A stretch of 39,850 bases of DNA from an uncultured Lachnospiraceae bacterium (GCA_947631605.1 CANRMC010000007.1:1-39850); one strand, 5' to 3'. Positions 1-8,302 are shown, counted from the first letter of the stretch. Numbers and translations: made by a program. Notes: generated by a model not told the origin, from the letters alone.

Positions 1-104
1 GATTAGCATTCATTATAGTACACTGCCTTTTTTATTTTTAAAAATTGGTGTCACATCATTGACTAATATACAAACTTATCAAAAGAAGAATTATGCTTTG
101 ATTC

Positions 105-133
105 TTGACAAAGCCTGTCATACATTTTATTAT
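105..133 (+). promoter_or_regulatory. SigA-type promoter for the lipoprotein/ABC exporter unit
   Basis: TTGACA at 105-110, a 17-nt spacer and TATTAT at 128-133 form a near-consensus vegetative promoter about 25 nt before the first start codon. The first 100 bases of the window are AT-rich, with a T-run near 28-40, and show no gene that I can support. Confidence 0.75.
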
Positions 134-162
134 GAATTCATAATGTTTTAGTTGGAGTGGTT

Positions 163-645
163 ATGATGAAAAAAAGGTTACCGATTCTGTATCTGCTTTG
201 TATTCTGCTTTGCCTGACCGGCTGCGGCGCAAAAAAGAAAACCATGACGGCAGGAGGCATGTCGATTACTCTTACGGAAGAATTTTCAGAAGGTTCTTAT
301 TCGGGTGCGGACTGTTATTATGAGAGTGCAAAAGCGATCGTAATGGGAATTCGGGAGTCCAAGAGCGACTTGGAGGGAACCGGTCTGGAAATGAACTCCC
401 TCAGGGATTATGCGTCTGAATTGCTGAACGCCAACGGAATTTCGTCCAGCAGTATTATAGATGGCAATAATTATCTTTATTTTGAATATGAAAATGATGT
501 AAATGGAGAAAAATACTCTTACATGACGTGCGTGTATGAAAACGGTGCAGATTACTGGATGGTAAATTTTGCCTGCACCAAAGGAGATTACGATAAGTTA
601 AAGGATGATTTCCTGAAGTATGCCGATTCGGTCACGTTTGAATAA
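163..645 (+). CDS. small lipoprotein of unknown function
   Basis: About 160 residues. The N-terminus is a type II signal peptide: two lysines, a hydrophobic core rich in Leu, and the lipobox LTGC with the modified cysteine near residue 21. The protein should therefore be lipid-anchored on the outer face of the membrane. The rest is polar, mixed alpha/beta in character, and has no motif I recognise. The ORF track opens at a GTG at 157, but ATG at 163 or 166 is preceded by GGAG at a better distance, so I start there. It ends inside the upstream leader of the ABC permease, so the two are probably cotranscribed and it may serve the exporter, but that is inference. Confidence 0.8.
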   Translation: MMKKRLPILYLLCILLCLTGCGAKKKTMTAGGMSITLTEEFSEGSYSGADCYYESAKAIVMGIRESKSDLEGTGLEMNSLRDYASELLNANGISSSSIIDGNNYLYFEYENDVNGEKYSYMTCVYENGADYWMVNFACTKGDYDKLKDDFLKYADSVTFE

Positions 646-667
646 ATCCGGAAAGGCAGAATGGGAC

Positions 668-1438
668 ATGGAGAGGAATAAGGTTCTTCAGAATCGTTTC
701 ATATTGAGTGAACTCATAAAAAAAGGAATCCGGTTAAAATACCGGAGGTCATATCTGGGAATCATATGGTCGCTGCTGGAACCACTGCTTACCATGATCG
801 TGCTTACGATCGTGTTTGGTATGCTTATGGGTGTTCATGACAGGGCCTTTCCTGTTTATATTCTGTCAGGGCGGCTGTTATACGGATTTTATTCCCAGTC
901 CACTACGACTGCGCTGAAATCCATTCGGGCAAACAGCGCCATGATAAAAAAAGTCTATGTACCGAAGGTTCTTTATCCTTTGTCCGGAGTATTATATAAT
1001 TTCATTATTTTTCTGATCTCGTTGATCGTTCTGGCAGGCGTTTCAGCAGTCTTAGGTGTGCGGCCGACGATGTATCTTTTTCAGATGCTGGTGCCCCTTT
1101 TCGTACTTCTTCTGCTGAGTATCGGAACCGGTCTGATTCTTTCTACCGTGGGCGTTTTCTTTCGGGATATGGAATATCTGTGGGGCGTGGTACTTATGCT
1201 TATCATGTATACCTGCGCCGTTTTCTATCTGCCGGAGAAGCTGCTTAACAGCCGGTTTGGCTGGGTGCTGAAAGTGAACCCTTTGTATTGCGTGATCTCT
1301 AATTTCCGGAGTGCGATCTTCGGGGAATGGATGAATTGGAAGTATCTCGTTTATTCATTTACATTCAGTATTGTTTCAATTCTGATAGGAGCCCTGCTTT
1401 TTTATAAAAATGAAGATAAGTTTATTCTGCACATCTGA
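668..1438 (+). CDS. ABC-2 type transporter permease, polysaccharide/teichoic acid export (Wzm/TagG-like)
   Basis: About 256 residues with six hydrophobic membrane segments. The N-terminal region ending in KYRRSYLGIIWSLLEPL is characteristic of ABC-2 permeases that export O-antigen, teichoic acid or other undecaprenyl-linked glycans. The ORF track begins at 620, inside the lipoprotein gene. ATG 668 has GGAAAGG 11 nt upstream and matches the usual family N-terminus (ME+N), so I prefer it. It pairs with the ATPase that begins 25 nt downstream. The polymer exported cannot be deduced; no wall-glycan assembly genes sit directly beside it, although uppP follows 1.3 kb later and a TagF-like polymerase lies at 13.7 kb. 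Confidence 0.88.
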   Translation: MERNKVLQNRFILSELIKKGIRLKYRRSYLGIIWSLLEPLLTMIVLTIVFGMLMGVHDRAFPVYILSGRLLYGFYSQSTTTALKSIRANSAMIKKVYVPKVLYPLSGVLYNFIIFLISLIVLAGVSAVLGVRPTMYLFQMLVPLFVLLLLSIGTGLILSTVGVFFRDMEYLWGVVLMLIMYTCAVFYLPEKLLNSRFGWVLKVNPLYCVISNFRSAIFGEWMNWKYLVYSFTFSIVSILIGALLFYKNEDKFILHI

Positions 1439-1462
1439 CAGGGACGAAAGGAGCGCGGTTTC

Positions 1463-2200
1463 ATGGGAGAACCGGTAATCGAGGTTCAAAATGTAAGCAT
1501 GAAATTTAATCTGAGCAAAGAAAAGGTAGACAGCCTGAAAGAATATGCGATCAAGTTCCTGAAACGGGAATTAAAATATAATGAGTTCTGGGCACTGCAG
1601 GATGTGAGCTTTACTCTGGAGAAGGGGGACCGGCTCGGTATTTTAGGACTGAACGGGGCAGGGAAGAGTACCCTTCTCAAAGTGATCGCAGGCGTCTTTA
1701 AGCCGTCTGCCGGAAGCGTTATGAAAAAAGGCGTACTGGCGCCTCTGATCGAACTGGGCGCAGGTTTTGATCCCCAGTATACGGGCAGGGAAAATATCTA
1801 TCTCTATGGCGCGGTGCTTGGTTACAGCCGGAAATTTATCGACGCAAAGCTGCAGGAAATCATTGATTTTTCGGAACTGGAGGAGTTTATCGATGTGCCG
1901 CTCAAGAATTATTCGTCCGGTATGCGGGCGCGGCTTGGCTTTGCCATTGCAACGATCGTGGAACCGGACATTCTGATTCTGGATGAAATCTTGTCGGTTG
2001 GAGATGCGAAATTCCGAAAAAAGAGCGAAGCAAAACTCATGTCCCTTCTGGAACGGGGCGTAACCGTTCTTTTTGTCTCCCATAATCTGGAGCAGGTGCG
2101 GAGGATTTGCAATAAGGCGTTGATTTTGGAAAAAGGACATATTGTGCAGTACGGAGAAGCGGAGGAAGTTATCCGCATATATGAAGATATGACGAAATAA
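1463..2200 (+). CDS. ABC transporter ATP-binding protein, Wzt/TagH-like
   Basis: 245 residues. Walker A GLNGAGKST lies at about residues 62-70, the ABC signature YSSGMRAR near 150, Walker B ILILDEILSVGD near 170 and the switch histidine in FVSHN near 205. The long N-terminal insert before Walker A and the signature SSGM are typical of the Wzt/TagH group that drives export of lipid-linked polysaccharides or teichoic acids. It lacks the C-terminal carbohydrate-binding extension of long Wzt proteins, so substrate choice probably rests with the permease. The start ATG follows AAAGGAG at good spacing. It is the energising half of the exporter with the preceding permease. Confidence 0.92.
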   Translation: MGEPVIEVQNVSMKFNLSKEKVDSLKEYAIKFLKRELKYNEFWALQDVSFTLEKGDRLGILGLNGAGKSTLLKVIAGVFKPSAGSVMKKGVLAPLIELGAGFDPQYTGRENIYLYGAVLGYSRKFIDAKLQEIIDFSELEEFIDVPLKNYSSGMRARLGFAIATIVEPDILILDEILSVGDAKFRKKSEAKLMSLLERGVTVLFVSHNLEQVRRICNKALILEKGHIVQYGEAEEVIRIYEDMTK

Positions 2201-2224
2201 TATAATAAACAGGAGGATAGCAGA

Positions 2225-2734
2225 GTGGAGATTTTATTGGTGATCGATATGCAGAAGGATTTTATTGACGGCTCTCTTGGAACAAAGGAGGCTTGTGCCA
2301 TTGTTTCCAATGTGGCACATAAGATCGAAGAGGAAAAGAAAAAAGGAACGAAGATTATTTTTACCCGCGATACCCATTTTGAGAATTATTTAGAAACGCA
2401 GGAAGGCAGGTATCTTCCGGTTAAGCATTGTATCAAAGGTACGCCGGGCTGGGAGATACATCCTGCGCTTGATACGGAGGGCGCGGATATTATTGATAAA
2501 ATAAGTTTCGGTTCCATTGAACTGGCGGATTATATAGAAGCGATGGAACCGGAAAAGATAACGCTGACAGGGCTTTGCACCGACATCTGTGTCATCTCCA
2601 ACGCCATGATCTTAAAGGCGAGAATGCCGGAGGTTCCGATTTTTGTAGATGCTTCCTGTTGTGCGGGCGTTACGCCGGAAAGCCATGAAAATGCGCTTTC
2701 CGCTATGAAAATGTGTCAGATAAATATAGAGTAG
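2225..2734 (+). CDS. isochorismatase-family cysteine hydrolase (nicotinamidase-like)
   Basis: 169 residues, starting with GTG 2225 behind GGAGG. The catalytic triad of the family is visible: Asp8 in VIDMQKDF, Lys92 in IDKISFGS and Cys122 in [10 protein letters not shown]. The family hydrolyses amides such as nicotinamide, or isochorismate and N-carbamoyl compounds. The length, the IDMQKDF start and the CTDICV motif fit the nicotinamidase-like branch common in Clostridia, so a role in NAD salvage is plausible but unproven. The metal-binding residues of true PncA (Asp-x-His-x-His) are only partly evident (TRDTHFENY). It sits between the exporter and uppP with short gaps (about 24 and 13 nt), so it is likely in the same transcript. 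Confidence 0.85.
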   Translation: MEILLVIDMQKDFIDGSLGTKEACAIVSNVAHKIEEEKKKGTKIIFTRDTHFENYLETQEGRYLPVKHCIKGTPGWEIHPALDTEGADIIDKISFGSIELADYIEAMEPEKITLTGLCTDICVISNAMILKARMPEVPIFVDASCCAGVTPESHENALSAMKMCQINIE

Positions 2735-2747
2735 GGGACAGTATATC

Positions 2748-3578
2748 ATGAGTTTGATTGAGATTTTAAAAGTAATTTTTCTGGGTATCGTAGAGGGAAT
2801 CACGGAATGGCTCCCGATCAGCAGTACCGGACATATGCTTCTGGTCGATGAATTCATAAAGCTTTCCATGAGCGACGCTTTTAAAGAGATGTTTTTTGTT
2901 GTGATCCAGCTTGGAGCAATTCTTGCGGTTGTCGTTATTTATTGGAAGGAGCTGCTTCCGATCGGTCGGCAGGAAAAGAAACTGGTATGGAAGAAGGATA
3001 CCCTTTCCATGTGGGGGAAGATTATTGTTGCATGTATTCCGGCGGGACTTTTAGGCGTGCTGTTTGATGATTGGATGGAGGAACATTTTTATACGCCGGT
3101 TGTGATCGCCGCCGCACTGATCTTCTATGGTGTCTGGTTTTTGGTTTTGGAGACGAAAAATAAAAAACGGGAACCAAAAGTGGACAGCATAAATGCGCTG
3201 CCGATGAAGACCGCTCTTTTGATCGGCGTCTTTCAGGTGCTTTCTTTGATACCGGGAACCTCGCGTTCCGGTTCCACGATCATCGGCGCCCTGCTTCTGG
3301 GTGTATCCCGTACGGTGGCAGCGGAATTTACCTTTTATCTTGCGGTTCCGGTCATGTTCGGAGCAAGCTTTATAAAGCTTTTAAAATTCGGCTTCCATTT
3401 TACCATGACGGAGGCTGCCGTCCTTCTTCTCGGTATGGCGGCTGCATTTCTGGTTTCGATTTTCGTGATAAAGTTTTTGATGCAGTATATCCGTAAACAT
3501 GATTTTAAAGTATTCGGCTGGTACCGGATCGTACTGGGGGCGATCGTTCTCCTTTACTTTGGAATTTTTGCGAAATAA
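2748..3578 (+). CDS. uppP: undecaprenyl-diphosphatase UppP (BacA)
   Basis: 276 residues, highly hydrophobic, with the two signature motifs of the BacA/UppP family: [15 protein letters not shown] near residues 16-30, and [10 protein letters not shown] near 165-175. The enzyme dephosphorylates undecaprenyl diphosphate on the outer membrane face so the carrier can be reused for peptidoglycan and wall-polymer synthesis; extra copies give bacitracin tolerance. The length is normal for the family. It starts at ATG 2748 just 13 nt after the hydrolase. Its place downstream of a lipid-linked polymer exporter fits a shared carrier-lipid theme, though uppP is also commonly found alone. Confidence 0.95.
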   Translation: MSLIEILKVIFLGIVEGITEWLPISSTGHMLLVDEFIKLSMSDAFKEMFFVVIQLGAILAVVVIYWKELLPIGRQEKKLVWKKDTLSMWGKIIVACIPAGLLGVLFDDWMEEHFYTPVVIAAALIFYGVWFLVLETKNKKREPKVDSINALPMKTALLIGVFQVLSLIPGTSRSGSTIIGALLLGVSRTVAAEFTFYLAVPVMFGASFIKLLKFGFHFTMTEAAVLLLGMAAAFLVSIFVIKFLMQYIRKHDFKVFGWYRIVLGAIVLLYFGIFAK

Positions 3579-3590
3579 AAGGAGAAAGAA

Positions 3591-4337
3591 ATGCTTGTAA
3601 GACTGGATAAATTTCTGGCTGATTCCGGCGAAGGAACAAGAAGCGCAGTAAAGCAGATGATAAAGCAGGGCAGGGTACATATCAATGGGATTCCCGCAGA
3701 AAGACCGGACGTAAAAGTGGATACGGATATTGATGAAATCTGTGTAGACAGCAGGAGTCTTATTTATCGGGAATATGAATACTTCATGCTGAATAAACCG
3801 GCGGGCGTTATTTCTGCGTCGAATGATAAGACGCAGAAGACGGTGCTGGACCTGATCGATATCCCGAAGCGGCGGGATTTATTTCCCGTGGGAAGACTGG
3901 ACAAGGATACGGAAGGGCTTCTTATCATTACGAATGACGGACCTCTCTGCAACCGGCTTCTCGCGCCGGGAAAGCATGTGCCGAAAACCTATTTTGCAAA
4001 GGTACGGGGAAATGTCACGGAAAAAGATGTGGAAGTATTCCGAAACGGCGTGGATATCGGAGACGAGGAACTTACAAAAGAGGCGGAACTTATACTCCTT
4101 GGCAGGGAAGAAGATGAAACAGGCGTTTATTCCTTGATCTCTCTTACGATCACAGAAGGCAGGTATCATCAGGTGAAGCGGATGTTTCTGGCAGTCGGTA
4201 AGGAGGTCGCATATCTGAAACGGATTTCCATGGGACCTTTGAAGTTGGATGATGCTCTTTCATCCGGTGCATGGCGGAGACTGACGGAGGATGAAATCTC
4301 CCTGCTGAAGCAGATGGGAAAACAGGACTCAAAATAA
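3591..4337 (+). CDS. 16S rRNA pseudouridine synthase, RsuA/RluB family
   Basis: 248 residues. An S4 RNA-binding domain fills residues 1-60 ([15 protein letters not shown]). The catalytic domain begins at YFMLNKPAG, and the catalytic aspartate is Asp104 in [11 protein letters not shown]. The family isomerises uridine to pseudouridine in rRNA; in Clostridia such proteins are usually annotated as 16S U516 synthases (RsuA), but RluB-type specificity cannot be excluded from motifs alone. Its start lies 12 nt after uppP behind AAAGGAG. It is the last gene before the promoter of the rpmG-secE-nusG unit; no clear terminator separates them. Confidence 0.9.
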   Translation: MLVRLDKFLADSGEGTRSAVKQMIKQGRVHINGIPAERPDVKVDTDIDEICVDSRSLIYREYEYFMLNKPAGVISASNDKTQKTVLDLIDIPKRRDLFPVGRLDKDTEGLLIITNDGPLCNRLLAPGKHVPKTYFAKVRGNVTEKDVEVFRNGVDIGDEELTKEAELILLGREEDETGVYSLISLTITEGRYHQVKRMFLAVGKEVAYLKRISMGPLKLDDALSSGAWRRLTEDEISLLKQMGKQDSK

Positions 4338-4348
4338 AAAGAAAAAAC

Positions 4349-4377
4349 TTGACGGAAAAGAAACAGTATGTTATTCT
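4349..4377 (+). promoter_or_regulatory. extended -10 promoter for rpmG-secE-nusG-rplK-rplA
   Basis: TTGACG at 4349-4354, a 17-nt spacer and TATTCT at 4372-4377, preceded by TG plus one base (extended -10). It lies about 100 nt before rpmG, leaving an untranslated leader of roughly 95 nt in which I see no recognised riboswitch. Confidence 0.75.
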
Positions 4378-4479
4378 ATAGCTTGCGAAGATGGAGAGGT
4401 CTTTTTTTTATGCCTTAAAATCAGCGTAAGGAACGGTTTAAAGTCACGTTCCGGAAAATATAAAATGGAGGTGGAAGTT

Positions 4480-4629
4480 GTGCGTGTAAAAATCACATTG
4501 GCATGTCAGGATTGTAAACAGCGTAACTACAATATGACAAAAGATAAGAAGACGCATCCGGAAAGAATGGAAACAAAGAAGTATTGTAAGTTCTGTAAGG
4601 CACATACAATACACAAGGAAACAAAGTAA
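4480..4629 (+). CDS. rpmG: 50S ribosomal protein L33, zinc-binding type
   Basis: 49 residues, missed by the ORF track because of its size. The translation begins [12 protein letters not shown] and ends HTIHKETK, which is clearly L33. Two CxxC pairs (CQDC near the start and CKFC near residue 40) make it the zinc-binding form rather than the zinc-free paralogue. The start is GTG 4480, set by TGGAGGTGG ending 8 nt upstream; upstream in-frame ATG and GTG codons fall within that ribosome-binding site and are unlikely starts. The gene leads the secE-nusG operon, the usual order in Firmicutes. Confidence 0.95.
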   Translation: MRVKITLACQDCKQRNYNMTKDKKTHPERMETKKYCKFCKAHTIHKETK

Positions 4630-4660
4630 TCAGCAGTCAAACAGAAAAAAGGAGTAAGAT

Positions 4661-4873
4661 ATGTCAAAATCAGAAAAGAAAGAGACATCACCTGCCCTTA
4701 AAAGAAGCTGGTTTCAGGAGTTGAAGCTGGAGTTCGGCAAGGTTACATGGCCGAATGGCAAGTCCGTCGCAAAACAGTCCGTTGCAGTTATTCTGGCTGC
4801 TATTGTTCTGGGATTTTTGATTGCTGGCGTTGACTGGCTGTTATCAATTGGTCTTTCCTTTATTTTAGTTTAG
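4661..4873 (+). CDS. secE: preprotein translocase subunit SecE
   Basis: 70 residues. A charged cytoplasmic N-terminus leads to the conserved amphipathic stretch WFQELKLEFGKVTWPNGKS, followed by one membrane helix (about residues 42-68). This single-span form is the standard Gram-positive SecE, which clamps SecY in the SecYEG channel. It lies 31 nt after rpmG and directly before nusG, as in most bacteria. Confidence 0.95.
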   Translation: MSKSEKKETSPALKRSWFQELKLEFGKVTWPNGKSVAKQSVAVILAAIVLGFLIAGVDWLLSIGLSFILV

Positions 4874-4885
4874 GTGGTGGGTTAT

Positions 4886-5467
4886 ATGTCAGATATGTTA
4901 GAGAATAATCAAACAGCTCCCACAACCTCTGTCAGCGTTAAGCAGATAGAAGACAAAGAACCGAAGTGGTATGTTGTTCATACCTATTCCGGTTATGAAA
5001 ATAAGGTTAAGGCGGACATTGAAAAAACAATTGAAAACAGAAGACTGCAGGATCAGATGTTTGAAGTTATGGTTCCACTTCAGGATGTGGTTGAGATGAA
5101 GAACGGAGCCAGAAAAACGGTTTCAAAGAAACTGTTTCCGGGTTATGTGCTGGTTCACATGATAAAGAATGATGTTACATGGTATGTGGTTCGTAATACC
5201 AGAGGTGTAACAGGATTCGTGGGACCGGGTTCAGAGCCTGTGCCTCTTACGGAAGCAGAAATGCGGAAACTGGGCGTAAAAGCAGACAGCGTTGAAATCG
5301 ATGTAGCGTTGGGAGATGTGATCAAGGTTATTTCCGGCGCGTGGGAAGGAACCATGGGAACAATCAAAGATATCAATTCAAACAAACAGTCTGTTACGAT
5401 TGATGTTGATATTTTCGGTCGTTCCACTTCTGTCGAGATCGGTTTCGGTGATATTCAGAAAATGTAA
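4886..5467 (+). CDS. nusG: transcription elongation/termination factor NusG
   Basis: 193 residues from ATG 4886. The ORF track starts at GTG 4874, directly on the secE stop, but that GTG is part of the AGGTGGTGG ribosome-binding site. The NGN domain begins at KWYVVHTYSGYENKV and includes the typical LFPGYVLV and GVTGFVGPG segments. The C-terminal KOW domain contains VISGAWEGTMGTI. NusG binds RNA polymerase and, depending on the organism, aids Rho, ribosome coupling or pausing. An acidic, low-complexity N-terminal tail of about 25 residues precedes the NGN domain, a modest extension compared with the shortest family members. Confidence 0.95.
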   Translation: MSDMLENNQTAPTTSVSVKQIEDKEPKWYVVHTYSGYENKVKADIEKTIENRRLQDQMFEVMVPLQDVVEMKNGARKTVSKKLFPGYVLVHMIKNDVTWYVVRNTRGVTGFVGPGSEPVPLTEAEMRKLGVKADSVEIDVALGDVIKVISGAWEGTMGTIKDINSNKQSVTIDVDIFGRSTSVEIGFGDIQKM

Positions 5468-5473
5468 TACAAC

Positions 5474-5511
5474 GTGGAAGGAGCAGATCATGACTGTTCC
5501 GTTAAGACCAC
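5474..5511 (+). promoter_or_regulatory. putative L1-binding mRNA leader before rplK
   Basis: The RNA can fold as an outer GTGG/CCAC helix and an inner GGAGCAG/CTGTTCC helix, separated by an asymmetric internal loop (AA on one side, GTTAAGA on the other). It lies between the nusG stop and the rplK ribosome-binding site. The same architecture recurs before rplA. L1 is known to repress its operon by binding an rRNA-like mRNA site, so I read both copies as L1 operators. This is inference from the fold and position. Confidence 0.6.
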
Positions 5512-5532
5512 ATATCTAGGAGGTACGCTAAA

Positions 5533-5958
5533 ATGGCGAAAAAAGTAGCAGGTTATATTAAATTGCAGATACCGGCAGGAAAGGCAACTCCTGCACCACC
5601 AGTTGGACCGGCTCTTGGTCAGCATGGTGTAAATATTGTACAGTTTACAAAGGAATTTAATGCAAGAACAGCTGATCAGGGTGATCTTATCATCCCGGTT
5701 GTTATCACGGTTTATGCGGACAGGAGTTTCAGTTTTGTTACGAAGACTCCGCCGGCAGCAGTTCTTCTTAAGAAAGCATGCGGCATTAAGACAGCTTCTG
5801 CCAAGCCGAATAAAACAAAGGTAGCAAAGATTTCAAAGGCAAAGATTCAGGAAATCGCTGAGCTTAAAATGCCGGATCTGAATGCAGCAAGCCTTGAGGC
5901 TGCTATGAGCATGATCGAAGGCACAGCCCGTTCCATGGGAATCGTTGTTGAGGATTAA
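5533..5958 (+). CDS. rplK: 50S ribosomal protein L11
   Basis: 141 residues, the standard length. The N-terminal domain shows the family signature ([24 protein letters not shown]), and the C-terminal rRNA-binding domain is intact, ending in [11 protein letters not shown]11 forms the GTPase-associated centre and is the target of thiostrepton and of RelA sensing. Its ATG follows TAGGAGG. It is cotranscribed with nusG and rplA, and a structured leader precedes it. Confidence 0.97.
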   Translation: MAKKVAGYIKLQIPAGKATPAPPVGPALGQHGVNIVQFTKEFNARTADQGDLIIPVVITVYADRSFSFVTKTPPAAVLLKKACGIKTASAKPNKTKVAKISKAKIQEIAELKMPDLNAASLEAAMSMIEGTARSMGIVVED

Positions 5959-5967
5959 TCGCAAATA

Positions 5968-5995
5968 GTGGGAGGGTCGCTCCCGATAATACCAC
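5968..5995 (+). promoter_or_regulatory. second putative L1-binding mRNA site before rplA
   Basis: GTGG-GA-GGG-loop-CCC-GATAATA-CCAC repeats the plan seen before rplK: outer GTGG/CCAC, a short purine bulge, an inner GC helix and a 7-nt AT-rich strand ending just before CCAC. It abuts the rplA ribosome-binding site (AGGAGG), so protein binding would directly block translation. An alternative inner pairing GGGAG/CTCCC is also possible. Confidence 0.6.
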
Positions 5996-6010
5996 AGGAG
6001 GTTTATTGAA

Positions 6011-6709
6011 ATGAAAAAAGGTAAGAGATATACCGAAGCTGCAAAGCTTGTGGAGAAAACCACATTATATGACTTAGATGAGGCTGTTTCAATCGTAAAG
6101 AAATCAGCAAGCGCAAAGTTCGATGAGACAATTGAGGCTCATTTGAGACTCGGTGTTGACGGTCGTCACGCTGACCAGCAGGTGCGTGGCGCGGTAGTCC
6201 TTCCTCATGGAACCGGTAAGAAGGTAAGAGTTCTGGTATTTGCCAAGGGTGACAAGGTAGATCAGGCGCTTGCCGCAGGTGCAGATTATGCCGGTGGCGA
6301 TGAGTTAGTGCCGAAGATTCAGAATGATGGCTGGCTGGATTTCGATGTTGTTGTCGCAACACCGGATATGATGGGCGTTGTCGGACGTCTCGGACGTGTT
6401 CTCGGACCGAAAGGCTTGATGCCAAACCCGAAGGCAGGAACCGTTACCATGGACGTAGAGAAGGCAGTCAATGATATTAAAGCCGGTAAGATTGAATACA
6501 GACTTGATAAGACAAACATTATCCATGTGCCAATTGGAAAGGCTTCTTTTACAGAGGAGCAGTTAAAAGACAACTTCCAGACTTTAATAGATGCAGTTGT
6601 AAAGGCTAAGCCTGCTGCAGCAAAGGGACAGTATTTAAAGAGCGTTGTTATCGCATCTACGATGGGACCGGGCGTGAAGCTGAATACTGTGAAGCTGGCT
6701 GATCAGTAA
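6011..6709 (+). CDS. rplA: 50S ribosomal protein L1
   Basis: 232 residues, normal length. The sequence carries standard L1 blocks: [19 protein letters not shown] in the first domain, [21 protein letters not shown] in the second, and a C-terminus with [17 protein letters not shown]1 builds the L1 stalk that moves deacyl-tRNA out of the ribosome and is also the classical repressor of the L11-L1 mRNA. The transcript ends shortly after this gene at an intrinsic terminator, so the L10-L7/L12 genes are not in the same stretch as they are in many bacteria. Confidence 0.97.
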   Translation: MKKGKRYTEAAKLVEKTTLYDLDEAVSIVKKSASAKFDETIEAHLRLGVDGRHADQQVRGAVVLPHGTGKKVRVLVFAKGDKVDQALAAGADYAGGDELVPKIQNDGWLDFDVVVATPDMMGVVGRLGRVLGPKGLMPNPKAGTVTMDVEKAVNDIKAGKIEYRLDKTNIIHVPIGKASFTEEQLKDNFQTLIDAVVKAKPAAAKGQYLKSVVIASTMGPGVKLNTVKLADQ

Positions 6710-6738
6710 GAAGAGCAGTTACATCTGTCCGAAAAACG

Positions 6739-6772
6739 GCGGGAACACTTTCAAGGTGTTTCCGCTTTTTTT
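6739..6772 (+). terminator. intrinsic terminator after rplA
   Basis: A 10-bp stem (GCGGGAACAC with GTGTTTCCGC, one G-T wobble), a 7-nt loop and a run of seven T. It closes the ribosomal-protein operon 30 nt after the rplA stop. Confidence 0.9.
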
Positions 6773-6808
6773 ATTATCCTTTTTTATGAAAAATTTTTCA
6801 GTTAAAGG

Positions 6809-6837
6809 TTGAAGAATTGGAAGAATTTCGCTATACT
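6809..6837 (+). promoter_or_regulatory. SigA-type promoter for the ACP cassette
   Basis: TTGAAG at 6809-6814, a 17-nt spacer and TATACT at 6832-6837, about 50 nt before the ACP start. Together with the preceding terminator it shows that the ACP cassette is its own transcription unit. Confidence 0.8.
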
Positions 6838-6888
6838 TATGGTATGAATAAAATTCCGGAAATGTATGGCCAAAGGAGGATTTGATAA

Positions 6889-7140
6889 ATGGACAGAGAC
6901 ACAATAAACGCAGAGCTGATTGACCTGATCAGGGAGGTTATGCCGAATATCGATGAAGATGTGAATCTGAACGCTTCCATTACAGAGCAGTACGGGGTGA
7001 ATTCTGTTTCTATCATCCGATTAATCGTTGCGGCAGAGAGCAAGTTCAATGTTACGTTTACGGATTATGAACTTGCGTTATCTTCGTATGAAACGTTCGG
7101 AGATTTTGCGGCGGTTATCGCTCAGAAACTAGAAGCATAA
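6889..7140 (+). CDS. free-standing acyl/peptidyl carrier protein
   Basis: 83 residues, an acidic four-helix carrier-protein pattern. The phosphopantetheine attachment site is Ser39 in YGVNSVSIIRL, with Asn instead of the usual Asp before the serine and Val-Ser-Ile after it. This differs from fatty-acid AcpP (GADSLD) and suggests a specialised carrier. It has a strong ribosome-binding site (AAAGGAGG), its own promoter, and is followed 25 nt later by an unknown protein and then by a Sfp-type transferase able to activate it. It may be used in a small natural-product or modification pathway, or for amino-acid/acyl loading; nothing in the window names the substrate. Confidence 0.88.
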   Translation: MDRDTINAELIDLIREVMPNIDEDVNLNASITEQYGVNSVSIIRLIVAAESKFNVTFTDYELALSSYETFGDFAAVIAQKLEA

Positions 7141-7165
7141 TTTTTGTTTTGGAGGTGTAAGTAAA

Positions 7166-8230
7166 ATGGCAAATATAAAGAAATTACCTGTTTCATATCC
7201 GATGATCACTTCATGGCAGTGGCATGCAACACTTTTCTCAATCCTGTCGCAGGATGAGAATGCGAAGAAATGGATTTTCAGCAACTATATTCAGATCAGA
7301 TGTTATAACATTCAGGAGATCTTTACCGGAGATGATATGCTTCTTGCAGACATCATGCCGGGCAGCAGCTCCCTCAAGGAATGTCCTTATCTGATCACAT
7401 CTCTGATGACGAAACAGCAGATCGAAAGCTACTGCGGAAACATCATTGATTTCATCATCAAGACCATTGATCTGGACGGCTATGTATATGGTGTGTTTGA
7501 TGAAGCAAAGATTCTTTGTGACGCAGAAGTTGATTATAAGTTCCCGCATGAGCTGTTTATTTACGGCTACAATATGGACGAAGAAGTATTCTATGTCGGA
7601 GACTTTACATTTAAGGATCATTATTCCTACAGCACCGTATCCTTCAAGGACGTAGAAAAAGGATATGATGTTATTACGGCTTCCGACGATCATATGTTTA
7701 AAGATGATTATAAGGGAACCAGAGGTCTGTATGTAATCCTGAAGAACAGCGATACGCCATATTATGACGTAGATATTACGCTGATCCGTGATACCCTTCG
7801 CGAGTATCTGAACTCCGTTGATACGAAGAATCATTTCCGTATGATGCGGAACCGTTTCAGCGATACGACGTTCGGCGTGAATGTATATGACAGGGTTCTG
7901 GAGAGGATCCAGAAGCAGATGGAATCCGAGGAACCGGATTTTGATATCCGTGCCCTGCACCTTATGTACGACCATAAGGTACTGATGTTTGAGCGTTTGA
8001 AATATCTGATGGCAAACAGCTATCTTACCTATGATGAAGGGCTCCTGAAGGATTATGAAGCAGTTGTCAACAATATGCTGACTGCCCGTAACCTGTTAGT
8101 CAGAATCTCTATCACAGAGGATGTTACGGCAGCCGAGCGTTTCAAGACATACTTTGATATTGCAAAAGAGAAAGAAGTTGCAGTTCTTCTGAAAGTTGTA
8201 GCAGAACTGGACGAAAAGATAGGAAAATAA
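7166..8230 (+). CDS. unknown protein with BtrH-like/NRPS-associated traits
   Basis: 354 residues, soluble, no signal peptide, starting at ATG 7166 behind GGAGG. I do not recognise it with certainty. Residues 120-165 (PHELFIYGYNMDEEVFYVGDF, then VSFKDVEKGYD) resemble the His/Asp half of the papain/C39-like fold of the butirosin protein BtrH and related proteins in NRPS/PKS clusters, where a His lies before GY(D) and an Asp lies in the next strand (here His128 and Asp146). A catalytic Cys near the N-terminus, expected in that fold, is not evident; the corresponding area reads SWQWHATL. In butirosin biosynthesis BtrH moves an acyl group from the carrier protein BtrI, so adjacency to an ACP supports a carrier-dependent acyltransferase or a carrier-binding pseudoenzyme. 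The C-terminal 130 residues are predicted helical and polar. Confidence 0.6.
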   Translation: MANIKKLPVSYPMITSWQWHATLFSILSQDENAKKWIFSNYIQIRCYNIQEIFTGDDMLLADIMPGSSSLKECPYLITSLMTKQQIESYCGNIIDFIIKTIDLDGYVYGVFDEAKILCDAEVDYKFPHELFIYGYNMDEEVFYVGDFTFKDHYSYSTVSFKDVEKGYDVITASDDHMFKDDYKGTRGLYVILKNSDTPYYDVDITLIRDTLREYLNSVDTKNHFRMMRNRFSDTTFGVNVYDRVLERIQKQMESEEPDFDIRALHLMYDHKVLMFERLKYLMANSYLTYDEGLLKDYEAVVNNMLTARNLLVRISITEDVTAAERFKTYFDIAKEKEVAVLLKVVAELDEKIGK

Positions 8231-8260
8231 TTCCTGAGAATAATAAAAGAAAGATGTATA

Positions 8261-8295
8261 AGAGGCTGGGATATTTGTCATACCAGCCTCTTTCT
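8261..8295 (+). terminator. terminator-like hairpin directly before the PPTase start
   Basis: AGAGGCTGG and CCAGCCTCT form a perfect 9-bp stem with a 13-nt loop, followed by TTTCTT. It ends about 8 nt before the ATG of the transferase gene and takes the place where a ribosome-binding site would be. It may be a partial terminator between the 354-aa protein and the transferase, or a translational control element. Confidence 0.7.
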
Positions 8296-8302
8296 TATAA
8301 AA

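Noticed and set aside
6003-6425. 140-aa - strand ORF over rplA
   Set aside because: Shadow of rplA; low-complexity His/Arg composition and no start signal.
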